Shown in pieces: positions 31,501 to 40,110 of a stretch of 64,000 nt of DNA. How positions within the stretch are numbered: position 1 is the first letter of the stretch; every line of letters starts with the position of its first letter. Origin of the DNA: Pyrenophora tritici-repentis (taxonomy: Eukaryota > Ascomycota > Dothideomycetes > Pleosporales > Pleosporaceae); contig NC_089396.1 of NCBI RefSeq assembly GCF_003171515.1, positions 2,666,001 to 2,730,000 on the forward strand, written 5' to 3'. Below the pieces are notes generated by a model. It saw only the letters and a program-made list of their open reading frames with translations, was not told the origin of the DNA and made no database searches. Position numbers and translations under genes: made by a program.

Positions 31501-33360
31501 CCTCATCTTGCCTTTAAGGCATGGGTCACAGAAGCGCCTGTGGGCTGGGGGTACTTTAATCTTTTCAATTGTCGTTACCTTATACAGGTTTCGTAGCATT
31601 GCTGGGCCGTAGTGAGCAAACCGTCTGTGCATTAGCCTGTAGTTCCGGCGATCTTTCTTCGTGGACTTGTCTTCTTCGGATTCGTCTGGGTCCTGGTCGG
31701 ATTGTGTCTCGGGTTGTGTCTCCTGACTTTCCTCCGCAGTGCTTTGATCGTTGCTGTCGGTCCGAGTCTTGCCTGCAATAAACGCCTTTCCTGAGTACTT
31801 GCTTGCAATGTGGCTTACGATGTACAGACCGTCCTTCTGTGCTGCTTGTACTGCGATTCTTGATTTGTCCTTAAAATACATGTTCTTGTCATCAAAAATG
31901 CCTTGAAGTCCCTCCCTACACAACCGTCTTGCTGCGATTAGATTCACGCCGAGCTTAGGTACGTAGAGAACCTTTCGGAGTAATCCTGTTGTCCCATCCA
32001 GTGCCTTCATCATAACAGTACCACGTTGGGTAGAATGAAGAAATCCTCCCCCAACCTGGATAGTGGTGAGCGGCGTGCGCTTTAGCGGTCCTCTAAACAG
32101 GTTTCTCTTGTCAGTCATGTGTGATGAAGCACCAGTATCAGCAATCCAGTTCGCCGGTGTGCTTTTACTAGCTTGTTCCGCAGAGATATGGCAGTGTTGC
32201 GTACATTCTGTTTCCACGGATGTAGACTCGTGGCTGGTCTCGCTGTCCGTGCCTGAGGAGCCATTGTCCGTTCCAGAGTCAGAATCCTGATTCTTGGCTG
32301 CGTACCCATGCTTGCGCCTCGAGGTTGTCTTGACTGTAGGCTTGACAGGTTTGTCAGATCGCTTCTTGTTCTCATTTCTAGAAGGTCTCTTCGACTTGGC
32401 TGCGCGTCTCTCAGCTCTTTCGTCTTTCTCTCGAAGTTTTCTTCCGAATTCCTGAATTTCACCCTTGTATTTGCAGTCTCGGGCCCAGTGTTCTCCCTTA
32501 CAATGGAGGCATCCTGTGGATGGGCCTAATTCAGGCGATGTAGAACGGGGGCGGTCGCGCATCGAGGAGTCCGAGCTTCTATGGTCATTCGGGTGACGGT
32601 ACTTCGGGAATGCTACATTTGCATGCTCAGCCGTGTCGTTCAGTCGCAGCTCCTTCGTGCGGAGTGCAGCAATCTTTTCGTCAACCGTGAGAGAGGTCTG
32701 GACATCGAGATAGTCGATTACTGATCCGTAGCTTTCTGGAAGAGCGCGTAGCATGATCTGGAGAAGTGCCTCATCATTGTAGAGTCCCTTGGCAGCAGGC
32801 TTAGCTGCAATAATCTTGCGGCGGTATTCTTTTAGCTTTGCCCACGTGTAGTCGACATCCTTCTCGTCTTTCCAGGTGAAGTTCTGAAGCTTGGTCATGA
32901 TGTTGTTGGCTGTCAACTGATCAGTCTTTGAGTACTTGACCTTCAGTGCGGTCCAGAGGGCAGATGCAGTCTCGTACTCGTCTGCGAGAGCGTCGTCATC
33001 ATCAAGGAGACTGTTTGTGATGTAGAACAGTGCCTTAGCCTCATCCTTGTCGTATTCCTTTGCCTTTTCAGCGTTCCATGTACCTCCCAGTCGTTCGAAG
33101 TCGCTTGTCAGGCCTAGGACGCTTGCTTGTTCTGTAGGGTTGACAGTGCCGGCCGGGTCTTGAGAGGTGTTGGCAGTTGATGTGGAGGTGCCAGCTCCAT
33201 GTCGTGCAATCCAGGCGTACGCGTGCTTCGTGACTTCGATAGTGTAGAAGATTCCCTTTCCCTTCAGCTTCAGTTTGTTATTGCGGAACCATTTCTCGTG
33301 ATTCTCCTTCGTCAGCTTTGGGATCTTAGGCTCCTTATCGTATCTGTCGTCGCTGCCCAT
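28534..33360 (-). CDS. Copia-2 Gag-Pol polyprotein
   Basis: A single 1608-residue polyprotein, ATG at 33360-33358. Domains in order: Copia gag (LTKENHEKWFRNNKLKLKGK-type start, then the UBN2-like region), zinc knuckle CLHCKGEHWARDC (near residue 285), protease WIADTGASSHM (near 405), GAG-pre/integrase finger (RRFAHYGPAML ... CDPCLKGK), integrase core (SLDLAGPF, CRSDNAPEL), a proline/serine-rich linker (PPSSPPLPPP), RT with TKWVFTVKLK, DIKNAFTESYL, LYGLKQAGRDW and YVDD, and RNase H (YTDADWASDK, SSAESEYIS, ADGMTKPL at the end). All catalytic motifs are present. No stop or frameshift; Gag and Pol are in one frame, as is common in fungal Copia elements. Confidence 0.96.
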   Translation of the reverse strand: MGSDDRYDKEPKIPKLTKENHEKWFRNNKLKLKGKGIFYTIEVTKHAYAWIARHGAGTSTSTANTSQDPAGTVNPTEQASVLGLTSDFERLGGTWNAEKAKEYDKDEAKALFYITNSLLDDDDALADEYETASALWTALKVKYSKTDQLTANNIMTKLQNFTWKDEKDVDYTWAKLKEYRRKIIAAKPAAKGLYNDEALLQIMLRALPESYGSVIDYLDVQTSLTVDEKIAALRTKELRLNDTAEHANVAFPKYRHPNDHRSSDSSMRDRPRSTSPELGPSTGCLHCKGEHWARDCKYKGEIQEFGRKLREKDERAERRAAKSKRPSRNENKKRSDKPVKPTVKTTSRRKHGYAAKNQDSDSGTDNGSSGTDSETSHESTSVETECTQHCHISAEQASKSTPANWIADTGASSHMTDKRNLFRGPLKRTPLTTIQVGGGFLHSTQRGTVMMKALDGTTGLLRKVLYVPKLGVNLIAARRLCREGLQGIFDDKNMYFKDKSRIAVQAAQKDGLYIVSHIASKYSGKAFIAGKTRTDSNDQSTAEESQETQPETQSDQDPDESEEDKSTKKDRRNYRLMHRRFAHYGPAMLRNLYKVTTIEKIKVPPAHRRFCDPCLKGKMRNKMNKILAEHKKEVLALVSLDLAGPFPTSLRGNNYLMQIICNHSRKNWSIPLKTKDQAILELRRWKAKVELQTGKKVKACRSDNAPELKLVINQWETEDGVQADYTVIASSNQNGPVERSIQTAEHAMRAMLDDAQLPIEFWDEAAEADAYIRNRLPTGPLVEGKPTSPEQVFSGKRPGVDHVRVWGSKCYTYLNPKTLPAKGRLDKLVHRGRAGVFMGYSETTDKQFKVYSPDLGYTHRVSVIQTNEKVPGGKIDLNLRVKSGPMGTSNELIPRKARGRPKKNLNQLTKPDALDVDIELPPSSPPLPPPSSPPPSPPSPPPPSPPTPAPAHPSPTITPPAPTVEDESEEMEVDEVTNPVAAEPSARYHFRTRTQKRKRDTFDDMEDEHRQAKIVKAMLAVLRESRADEDPTTEIPTSTHHHEESAHETIVKAFYTVIVSGNLDVTGRAELSGKAFAATEVKGIRIPQTYKQAISDPENALKWKEAIEEEIRTLVGNGTWEELIPPQGANLVTTKWVFTVKLKVDGTIERFKARLVARGFSQQHGIDYTETFAPTVRMDTLRLFLATVAKQGMECWQWDIKNAFTESYLKEDIYLTTPAGVKVKKGNVLKVLRSLYGLKQAGRDWNLLLKGFLTEIGFTQSLADPCLFTHKGRGISLLVYVDDIAAAAKLTSDLAWFDEMLLTRFNSKNLGEIRKILGVRVTRDRANKAIYLDQQQYLETVLDKYGITSAKYKSKKIPAADYEHLKPATPEDARIDSTQYSQIIGSLMYAMVFTRPDIAFVLGRLAQYMRDPVEMHGTALKNLMRYLRSTVKQKIRFGPGGDHQNEFGIYTDADWASDKTDRKSMSGGVGMFYGGPFSWAAKKQKSVATSSAESEYISQAMYAKQGQWAAQVLRDLGLHQYVNENGITVQMYGDNQGAIALVKNPHLHERSKHIDICYHFIRDLAEQKKLQISYIPTDEMVADGMTKPLQRVAFERFKKMLGVIDEGH

Positions 33361-33510
33361 CTTCGCGGTTGTGCTTTTGACTGTCTGTGACGCGTCAAAT
33401 GCCGTAGTTGTGTGTGGTTTCGAGGTGTAGGGGGTGTTTAGTGGGTTTGTAAACGTTTTGGCGTCTGCGCCCTTCAGCTTTCTCTAGCTGGAACCGTATG
33501 CTCGTTTTCG

Positions 33511-33780
33511 GTGTGTGAGAAGCTCGTCTCGTCTTCCGTGTGCGAGAAGCCCGTCTCGTCTTTCGTATGCGAGAAGCTCGTCTCGTCTTCCGTGTGCGAG
33601 AAGCCCGTCTCGTCTTTCGTATGCGAGAAGCCCGTCTCGTCTTTCGTATGCGAGAAGCTCGTCTCGTCTTCCGTGTGCGAGAAGCCCGTCTCGTCTTTCG
33701 TATGCGAGAAGCTCGTCTCGTCTTCCGTGTGCGAGAAGCTCGTCTCGTCTTCCGTGTGCGAGAAGCTCGTCTCGACTTTC
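33511..33780. repeat. 27-bp minisatellite, ten units, in the Copia-2 leader
   Basis: Ten tandem 27-bp units alternating between two variants (GAGAAGCTCGTCTCGTCTTCC and GAGAAGCCCGTCTCGTCTTTC cores, joined by GTGTGC or GTATGC). It lies between the 5' LTR and the gag start on the minus strand. Because 27 is a multiple of three it stays open in several frames, producing artificial basic ORFs (RKTRRAS repeats). Confidence 0.93.
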
Positions 33781-33835
33781 GTGGCTTCAGATCACCTTGA
33801 TCTGGTGGGTCGCCGAACCGTAGAGCACCGAGCAA

Positions 33836-33849
33836 CCGGGCTCATAACC
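33836..33849 (-). promoter_or_regulatory. Copia-2 primer-binding site (half-tRNA type)
   Basis: On the minus strand GGTTATGAGCCCGG follows the 5' LTR directly. It is complementary to the anticodon stem-loop of initiator tRNA-Met, the same site as in Copia-1 though the two elements differ in lineage. Confidence 0.75.
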
Positions 33850-34092
33850 TATTGAGAAGCTGGCACTATTAGTAGTAGTATGACTACCTAATAGAGCGCT
33901 CTCTAAGGCACAACGGTAGTGGTGGTACGACTCGTATTGTATTGACTAAGGAGCTATTCACACGTTCGTAGATCCGTGTTGCGTGCAGCTGCGTCCAAGC
34001 TCCCCGCTAGGACCCACCTGCACGTGTCACCAATCATGTGACTACTCCTCCGCTTGATACCACCAAGTCACTTACGGACTGTATTCTCAACA
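33850..34092 (-). repeat. Copia-2 5' LTR
   Basis: 243 bp, reading as identical to the copy at 28263-28505. Confidence 0.9.
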
Positions 34093-34108
34093 TTATTATT
34101 ATTATTAT

Positions 34109-34305
34109 TGTTGGAAGGCCTTGTACGATCGTACGGTGAATAACAGTAGCTAAGGTAATCTTGTGTATTGGTATTCTGGTGTATGATGATTCTACGAATG
34201 TGGGGGCTACGAAGGTATACATAACGTTGGGTCCGAGTTGGGCCGAAGTAGGATCGAGGCGGTACATTGGGCCTTATTAGGCGACACACCGTGTGTATGC
34301 CGACA
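34109..34305 (-). repeat. Copia-3 3' LTR
   Basis: 197 bp. It abuts the ATT repeat shared with the Copia-2 insertion site. Confidence 0.92.
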
Positions 34306-34399
34306 CTGGCAATCTTTTCTTATTGTAACGACTGATGTAAGGAAAAACGGGTCTTCTAAAAAGAACACACTGAGAGGGATTCCAAATAGGCATATGTGC

Positions 34400-37300
34400 C
34401 TACTCCGTAGGTCGCTGCACAGATCCCTCTACTCGGATTGACAGCTTGTTGCTTTCGATGAAACGTTCTAACGCGCGATTTGGTGTTGCTTTCGTGAATG
34501 CGTCCGCGGGGTTGTCCTCTCCGTTGATCCAGCGGATCTCAGTGATCTCGCGACGCTCGTATGACTGCCGAAGCGCCATGATGTCGATCATCAGTCGCTT
34601 CTCAGCAGTTGTTCCGAGTTTGACGAGGCATTCATACAAGGAGTATGAATCCGTACACACAATAAGTGGGATCGGTGGTAGACCTAGGCGTCCTGTAATC
34701 ATCTTGAGGGTTGTCAGGATAGCGATAGCGATGTCGACACCGCTAACCATGCCGTACGTTTCTGAGGCAAGAACGCTCCGGGTAACGCGTTTGCATTTGG
34801 TCGAACTCCAATGGATTACGTTACCACGAATATCAAACGTGCTGTCTTGTCGACTCGACTCATTCGCAAGGATAAGTAGGTACCCTAGCTGTGAGCTAAG
34901 GTCTTGGTTGTTCGCGAAGGATCCGTCTGTGAACACTACCAGCTTTGCTGTAGCGAGGTCGAGAGGGACGTATCGCAGGCCTCGTTGTATGCTCTCAGAT
35001 TGCCACTGCAGCCGGCGGTTAAGCTTCACGTATTCCGTGTCCTTAGGTTGTTGTATTTGCGCAGCCGCGGAAAGATCGAACGATGCTTCAGGTTGGCATA
35101 TCGACGCAATGTACGCGCCACGCGCGCGCTGCTCCATGTACTTCTGTGCTCGGTTTGCTGCCTTCGGATCAATAATTTCGATCTTGGCACCTTGTCCCTT
35201 CTGCGTAAGTAGAATCGTGTCTCCGCGCAACGTTAGAGTACATCCGTTGAACTCGAGTGATACTTCTTTGGACAGTCTCTCCTTGGGCTTGGCTCGAAAA
35301 TTGGCTTTCTGGAGCGCAGCGTCTTCTGCACCAGAGAATGCAGGCGTCCCAATCGCGAGAGTATCGTCTGTCTGCAGGCCCACTATTCCAAACGCTTCCC
35401 GTCTCCCGTTCGTGATCAGGAGGCACGGGTCATACGTTGATGTAGCCATGTCGAGCTCCTTGCAGTGGTGTCCTTGGTACGTAGCAAACCAGTGGACTCC
35501 TGCTTCCGCGATTCCATAGAGTGGCTTGATTACGCGAATAATTGTTCCCTCGGGATACTTTGTTATAAGCTCCTTTGGGAGGTGCGCTAAAACCGTGCGG
35601 AATAGCTCTGTTTGTGCCTGTGGGTACGCTTGCGTGATATCTCGTAGTTCCACAACCATGCCCTCATCGAGTAATGCAGGCGCTAGGGCTAGAATCAGGC
35701 GTTGGCTGGCTCGTTGGATGGTTGGCGACTGCGTCAGGATCTCGTGTTTGCCCTCGTCATTGTAACCTTGAACAACGAGGCGTGATTTCTCGTACGGGAC
35801 CATGGTCTTGCCTTTGACTTCGCGGACCATGCGCGATTTAAAGATACGATACCCGCCGTGTAGAGTTGGGTCAAACAGCTCAAAACTGAATACTCCACGG
35901 CCGACGAGGTCGTCGATCTCCTTCTGATCGGATGCTTCGAATGGAGCGCCCGGGACGTTAATCACGCCGTCATTGCGTAGCTTGACGGCCAGGGCGTAAT
36001 CGTCCTCCTCCTTCTTCGACAGGTACTGCACCTTGGGCTTGTTCTTTGATCCAGGTGGGCGGCCCCGCTTGCGCGGCTGAGCCGCTTGGGTGGCTTCCGC
36101 CGGTGGTACCGGTAGTGGCGGTTCATCAGCAATCGCTTCGTCTGTGGTCGGAGATCCACCTGTGCCTTGATCTGCGCCGTCTATCGCTGTAGTCAGATCG
36201 CGATAGTACGGTTTTACGACAGTGGATCGGAACGTCGTTGGGCCGTTGATCATGTCTACAGTAACATCGTGGTCCTTCATATCGATGACTCTATACGGCC
36301 CTTGCCATCCATTCTTCTCGCGCCATACCATCACCTCACTCTGAAGAGGCAGTGATAGTACCCCGTCTGTGGTAGGCCCATTCCTGGTACCAAGTGCGTT
36401 GCTCACTGCATGTTCCGCTGCAGCCTTCCGCAGCGCCCTCATCGCTTTCTGGATTGCCTCTGCGCGATGGGTTATCGAGGGAGATGGTGGTGAATCCATG
36501 GATATCCGGGGGTATGCACCGAAGACGAGCAGCGTGGGTACGAGCCCGTCTGGGCCTGCGGTGTCGTTGACGGCCTTGACTGCCATCTGCAACACTGCGG
36601 CGTCGCTGGTGCCAGTGTCAAGCTCTGTCCTCAGGATCTCGTACGCGCGTCTGAGCGGTGCGTGGTATCTTTCTACCTTGCCGATAGACCAATGGGCCTC
36701 GGTTGGCACTTGTTTACATGTGATTCCCATGATCTTCGCCTCTGATCTGAATTCGACTGACGCGAAGTTAGTGCCAGCGTCGTGGGTGACGATATCTGGC
36801 GGCCCTTGATATGTATCAATCCAGAGCAGGCGGAGTGCTTCCCAGGTGTCTTTCGCGCTCATAGACGGTAGAAATCGCGCGCCGTTGAATGTTGTAGCCG
36901 AATCGATCACGTGAAGCACTGGTTTCCCACTCAGATACATCACATCTACGAGGATCTCGAAGTTGAATTCCCGATCATCTTTCAGCCTAAACTTGAATCG
37001 GCGCGGCGCTGGATCATGCGCTTGGCAGTGATGGCAGAACGTTTGGATCTCTCGGAGCAGCCGTTCATCCACGTCCTCGTGTCCTGCGCGTTTGAGCAAT
37101 CGTATCAGCCGTTCGACGGCTGGATGCCCGAACCTCCGGTGTAAGCGTCGGAGCTCAGTCTCCGTAAGGAATACGCGCGCGCGCTCTGCCTTGCTTAGGT
37201 GGAACCACGGGTGTCCCCATTTGCGAATCACTGGAAAGGTAGCTTTTCCTTGTACCAGCTGGTCCGTAGTATTGTTGAAGTACACGTGGAGCCGGTCCAT

Positions 37301-39550
37301 GTCTTTCAGACAGAGGAGAAACGGGGTGGGTGCGTTCAAGACCTCAAATTTGATCTTTCCAATCTGTGTCGATACATGTGCGGTTCCAATCGAAGTAGTG
37401 ACGCTTCCTTTGCCAAATTGCACAGATGCGTTTCCAGCAGTAGACGTATCTAGAGTTACGGTGGGGTCCTCAGTTTGGAGCGCCAGGAACTGCTCCTTCC
37501 CGGCTGTCGATACATTTGAGGCACCAGTGTCAGGAAGAATGCCTTGGTACGTGATTCGCGAGTATCGATCCTCGATAAGGAACTGCGTTGCGGGCGTAAT
37601 AGGCTCCTTGCACCTGTAGACGTCTTCTCCGGTCACGTGGTGCAGAAAGGCCTGATCTGTGAGGTACTTAACTGCCAGTCTTTGGTCTTCATCATCTTCG
37701 TCTTGCTCCTCTAGGAAGAACTGGTCGACTTCTTCCCCCTCGTACGCGACGAGAAATGTGCTAAACTCCATTTGCTCTCCCGTAATCGCGCAGTGTGTGA
37801 TGTACTGCGCTTTTGAGCGTTTTCTTTCTTCAAGCGTATGGTTTGTGGACCAACAGCCTGTCTTGCTGCAGACGTAACATTTCTTGTCGATTTGTGTGTT
37901 GACTCCAGAGCGGTGCTGAAGCCCACCGCGTCCGCGGGTGAATCCGCTGCGTCCACCACGAGGGTTGTAATTCCCTCGCAATCTTCCAGAGCTGTTGTTG
38001 TTGTACCGACGATCCAAGTAGTACTGGCTATCCGTATCCGCCTCAGTGAAGTTGACGGAGACGGTCATGGCGAGTGAGTTTTCGATTGACGATCGCAGAT
38101 CTCCAAACAGAACCTCGCATTCTAGAGACGGCTTGTAGAGTGCCATCTCGAGCTCCTTCACGCCTCGGCATGCTGTGATTACAGTCGTTCGGAGCGCGTA
38201 TTCTCCCATGTACTGCTGTCCAAGTGCTCTTTGACACAATTGGAGCTTGTCCAGCATGATGTCAAGGACCTCGTGGAGGTTCTTTTCGGGGTTCTCCCTG
38301 CGGACTTTGACAAACGATGTCGTCGTCCAGTCCGCGTAGTAATGGCCGTGGTTGACGTCTGTGTCGAAGTGGTTCTTGAGCTTTGTGTAGGCAGTCAAGA
38401 ACGTATCCATCCGCTGATCGACGAAGTGGAGGTAATACTCCTCTGCGCGGCCGTCGAGAATCCGTGGAAAGACTGCATGGAACTGCCCTGGCTCGATGTC
38501 TGCGTGATAACAGATGCTGTAGAAGATCTTCAATTTATCGTCTAGGAGGTCGTACGGCTTTCCCGTATACTTTTTGTCTCGGTCCCACATTTTCACGAAG
38601 ACATTGATCGTCTTAGGATCCAGTTTCTCATTGCCAAACTCGATTGGTGGAACTGCCTTGTACGGGTCTGTTTCACCAGAGGGCACAATTGGGGGAACGC
38701 TCAGTCCCTTCGGACGTTGCGGGTATGCTGGTGTATACTCGCGGAATCGGTCGAAGTTGTTGTAGGTGAGGGGAGGTTGCTGACTTTGGACGCGCTGATA
38801 GGCTGGCTGCGGTGCGGATTCAGTTGTCTCTACAGGCTGGCTTCGGATTGGTTGGTTTTGGGCTTTCTCAATCGTTTTTGCTAGCTGGTCCTGAATCTGT
38901 TGTTCTTCCTCAACGGTCTCCTGTCGTCCTTGCACACGGGCGTGGGTCTGGTCTTGATCGCGGGTTTGCCGACTGTCTACGTCTCGGCCTCTTGTCCTTA
39001 CAGGCGTTTGGGTTCGGCTCTGGGCCTGGCTTGATAATCTCCTGTCTGTGGACTGTACTGATCCTTCACTGCGTTGTTGCCGTAGTGCCCGCTCTTGCAA
39101 CATGTGCGCAGCTGATCGTGTGTCAAACACAGCCGACTGGAATACGTCCTGAGGCCATTCTAGGTACTCCTCCATGCGTAATAACCTAGCTAGAGACTCA
39201 CTAGGTGCCATATTAATACGGCCAGTATACACTCCCTTAAAGCGGAGGATCCGCTTTAGTTCCTTTGTGTATATTGGCTGGGCACGTAGGAACATTGCCT
39301 CTGTCCATCCTTCAAAGTCCTGACGGAACTCCCAAAAGAGTTCTTCATCTGCTGTTGGTCGATCTGTATAGTCCGCAATCGCACGCGCAATGTACGTTGT
39401 TGCTGTAGTAATCCCTACCTCATCGTCTGGAGCTTCAACGTTGTCCTCCCAAATCTCTGGATCGATGTGATGCCATTCTCTTGGTTTTATGTTTGTGGTC
39501 CCTAGTAGCGCCTCTAGTGTGGGTACCACTCTTCTATTACTGCTCGCCAT
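34400..39550 (-). CDS. Copia-3 Gag-Pol polyprotein
   Basis: 1716 residues from the first true ATG (39550-39548); the frame is open a little further up but only with a non-ATG start. It has a long gag part with a Gln/Arg-rich linker, a zinc knuckle CYVCSKTGCWSTNH, protease LPDTGASNVST, an integrase finger (RRFGHPAVERL ... FCHHCQAHD), integrase core (EILVDVMYLSG, THDAGTNF), an AT-hook-like RKRGRPPGSKNK, RT (KSRLVVQGYND, DITQAYPQAQ, LYGIAEAGVHW), and RNase H (FTDGSFANNQ, LASETYGMVSG, NPADAFTK). The RT catalytic box reads LQTDD, not YVDD; both Asp remain. No stop or frameshift. The order IN-RT-RH makes it Copia, but of a lineage well separated from Copia-1 and Copia-2. Confidence 0.94.
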   Translation of the reverse strand: MASSNRRVVPTLEALLGTTNIKPREWHHIDPEIWEDNVEAPDDEVGITTATTYIARAIADYTDRPTADEELFWEFRQDFEGWTEAMFLRAQPIYTKELKRILRFKGVYTGRINMAPSESLARLLRMEEYLEWPQDVFQSAVFDTRSAAHMLQERALRQQRSEGSVQSTDRRLSSQAQSRTQTPVRTRGRDVDSRQTRDQDQTHARVQGRQETVEEEQQIQDQLAKTIEKAQNQPIRSQPVETTESAPQPAYQRVQSQQPPLTYNNFDRFREYTPAYPQRPKGLSVPPIVPSGETDPYKAVPPIEFGNEKLDPKTINVFVKMWDRDKKYTGKPYDLLDDKLKIFYSICYHADIEPGQFHAVFPRILDGRAEEYYLHFVDQRMDTFLTAYTKLKNHFDTDVNHGHYYADWTTTSFVKVRRENPEKNLHEVLDIMLDKLQLCQRALGQQYMGEYALRTTVITACRGVKELEMALYKPSLECEVLFGDLRSSIENSLAMTVSVNFTEADTDSQYYLDRRYNNNSSGRLRGNYNPRGGRSGFTRGRGGLQHRSGVNTQIDKKCYVCSKTGCWSTNHTLEERKRSKAQYITHCAITGEQMEFSTFLVAYEGEEVDQFFLEEQDEDDEDQRLAVKYLTDQAFLHHVTGEDVYRCKEPITPATQFLIEDRYSRITYQGILPDTGASNVSTAGKEQFLALQTEDPTVTLDTSTAGNASVQFGKGSVTTSIGTAHVSTQIGKIKFEVLNAPTPFLLCLKDMDRLHVYFNNTTDQLVQGKATFPVIRKWGHPWFHLSKAERARVFLTETELRRLHRRFGHPAVERLIRLLKRAGHEDVDERLLREIQTFCHHCQAHDPAPRRFKFRLKDDREFNFEILVDVMYLSGKPVLHVIDSATTFNGARFLPSMSAKDTWEALRLLWIDTYQGPPDIVTHDAGTNFASVEFRSEAKIMGITCKQVPTEAHWSIGKVERYHAPLRRAYEILRTELDTGTSDAAVLQMAVKAVNDTAGPDGLVPTLLVFGAYPRISMDSPPSPSITHRAEAIQKAMRALRKAAAEHAVSNALGTRNGPTTDGVLSLPLQSEVMVWREKNGWQGPYRVIDMKDHDVTVDMINGPTTFRSTVVKPYYRDLTTAIDGADQGTGGSPTTDEAIADEPPLPVPPAEATQAAQPRKRGRPPGSKNKPKVQYLSKKEEDDYALAVKLRNDGVINVPGAPFEASDQKEIDDLVGRGVFSFELFDPTLHGGYRIFKSRMVREVKGKTMVPYEKSRLVVQGYNDEGKHEILTQSPTIQRASQRLILALAPALLDEGMVVELRDITQAYPQAQTELFRTVLAHLPKELITKYPEGTIIRVIKPLYGIAEAGVHWFATYQGHHCKELDMATSTYDPCLLITNGRREAFGIVGLQTDDTLAIGTPAFSGAEDAALQKANFRAKPKERLSKEVSLEFNGCTLTLRGDTILLTQKGQGAKIEIIDPKAANRAQKYMEQRARGAYIASICQPEASFDLSAAAQIQQPKDTEYVKLNRRLQWQSESIQRGLRYVPLDLATAKLVVFTDGSFANNQDLSSQLGYLLILANESSRQDSTFDIRGNVIHWSSTKCKRVTRSVLASETYGMVSGVDIAIAILTTLKMITGRLGLPPIPLIVCTDSYSLYECLVKLGTTAEKRLMIDIMALRQSYERREITEIRWINGEDNPADAFTKATPNRALERFIESNKLSIRVEGSVQRPTE

Positions 39551-39913
39551 TCCTACTGCCGGCGTCCTGGCTACCGGTGCTCTTTCCGATGATGTTCTCT
39601 CTCCTGCTATTGTGTTCTTGTTGACGCTTGTTGCGCTAGCTGCGTTCGCTAGAGATGCGTCGGTGGTCGTGGGTTGTACACGGGTCAAATCTCAACCGGT
39701 CGGTTGGCGCGTGTATAGACGGCGTCTTGGAACGCTTCTGATACGGCTGTAACGGTCGGTCGCTAGCCACGAACGACGCCTGATATAGCTAACAGTGAGC
39801 TTAGCATAGATAACTCCGCCTTGCTGATATAGGCAATCTAGGGAACGCGCGGGGTAAAGAATCTATCTCTTCTTAACCTAACTGTCTGTGACTGCCGTGC
39901 AATCACTGATCAG

Positions 39914-40110
39914 TGTTGGAAGGCCTTGTACGATCGTACGGTGAATAACAGTAGCTAAGGTAATCTTGTGTATTGGTATTCTGGTGTATGATGATTCTAC
40001 GAATGTGGGGGCTACGAAGGTATACATAGCGTTGGGTCCGAGTTGGGCCGAAGTAGGATCGAGGCGGTACATTGGGCCTTATTAGGCGACACACCGTGTG
40101 TATGCCGACA
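39914..40110 (-). repeat. Copia-3 5' LTR
   Basis: 197 bp. Just inside it on the minus strand is CTGATCAGTGATTGCAC, which is not the initiator-Met site used by Copia-1 and -2; I cannot name the primer. Confidence 0.92.

Larger units (their letters stand above)
28263..34092 (-). mobile_element. Copia-2: intact Ty1/Copia retrotransposon (5.8 kb)
   Basis: 243-bp LTRs at 28263-28505 and 33850-34092, identical as read, TGTTGAGAA...TTCTCAATA on the minus strand. The flanking TTATT (28258-28262, 34093-34097) fits a 5-bp TSD but lies in an ATT repeat. A purine tract (GTGGGGGAG on the minus strand) adjoins the 3' LTR. One uninterrupted 1608-residue ORF. It is very young by its LTRs. Confidence 0.94.
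34109..40110 (-). mobile_element. Copia-3: intact Ty1/Copia retrotransposon of a divergent lineage (6.0 kb)
   Basis: 197-bp LTRs at 34109-34305 and 39914-40110 (TGTCGGCATAC...CCTTCCAACA on the minus strand), one difference seen (ACATAACG/ACATAGCG). One long ORF. No clean TSD: the left flank is an ATT repeat, the right flank is CTACC. The left LTR is separated from Copia-2 by 16 bp of ATT repeat. Confidence 0.93.

Noticed and set aside
33511..33780. CRISPR-like regular repeat array
   Set aside because: Units are contiguous with no unique spacers, and this is a fungal genome.
33395..33835. 145-residue basic ORF (RKTRRAS repeats) and its plus-strand counterparts
   Set aside because: It is the 27-bp minisatellite translated; all frames stay open because 27 is divisible by three, and it lies in an element leader.
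34446..35519. 357-residue plus-strand ORF
   Set aside because: It lies antisense to the Copia-3 RT/RNase H coding sequence, which has clear motifs; the antisense frame has none.
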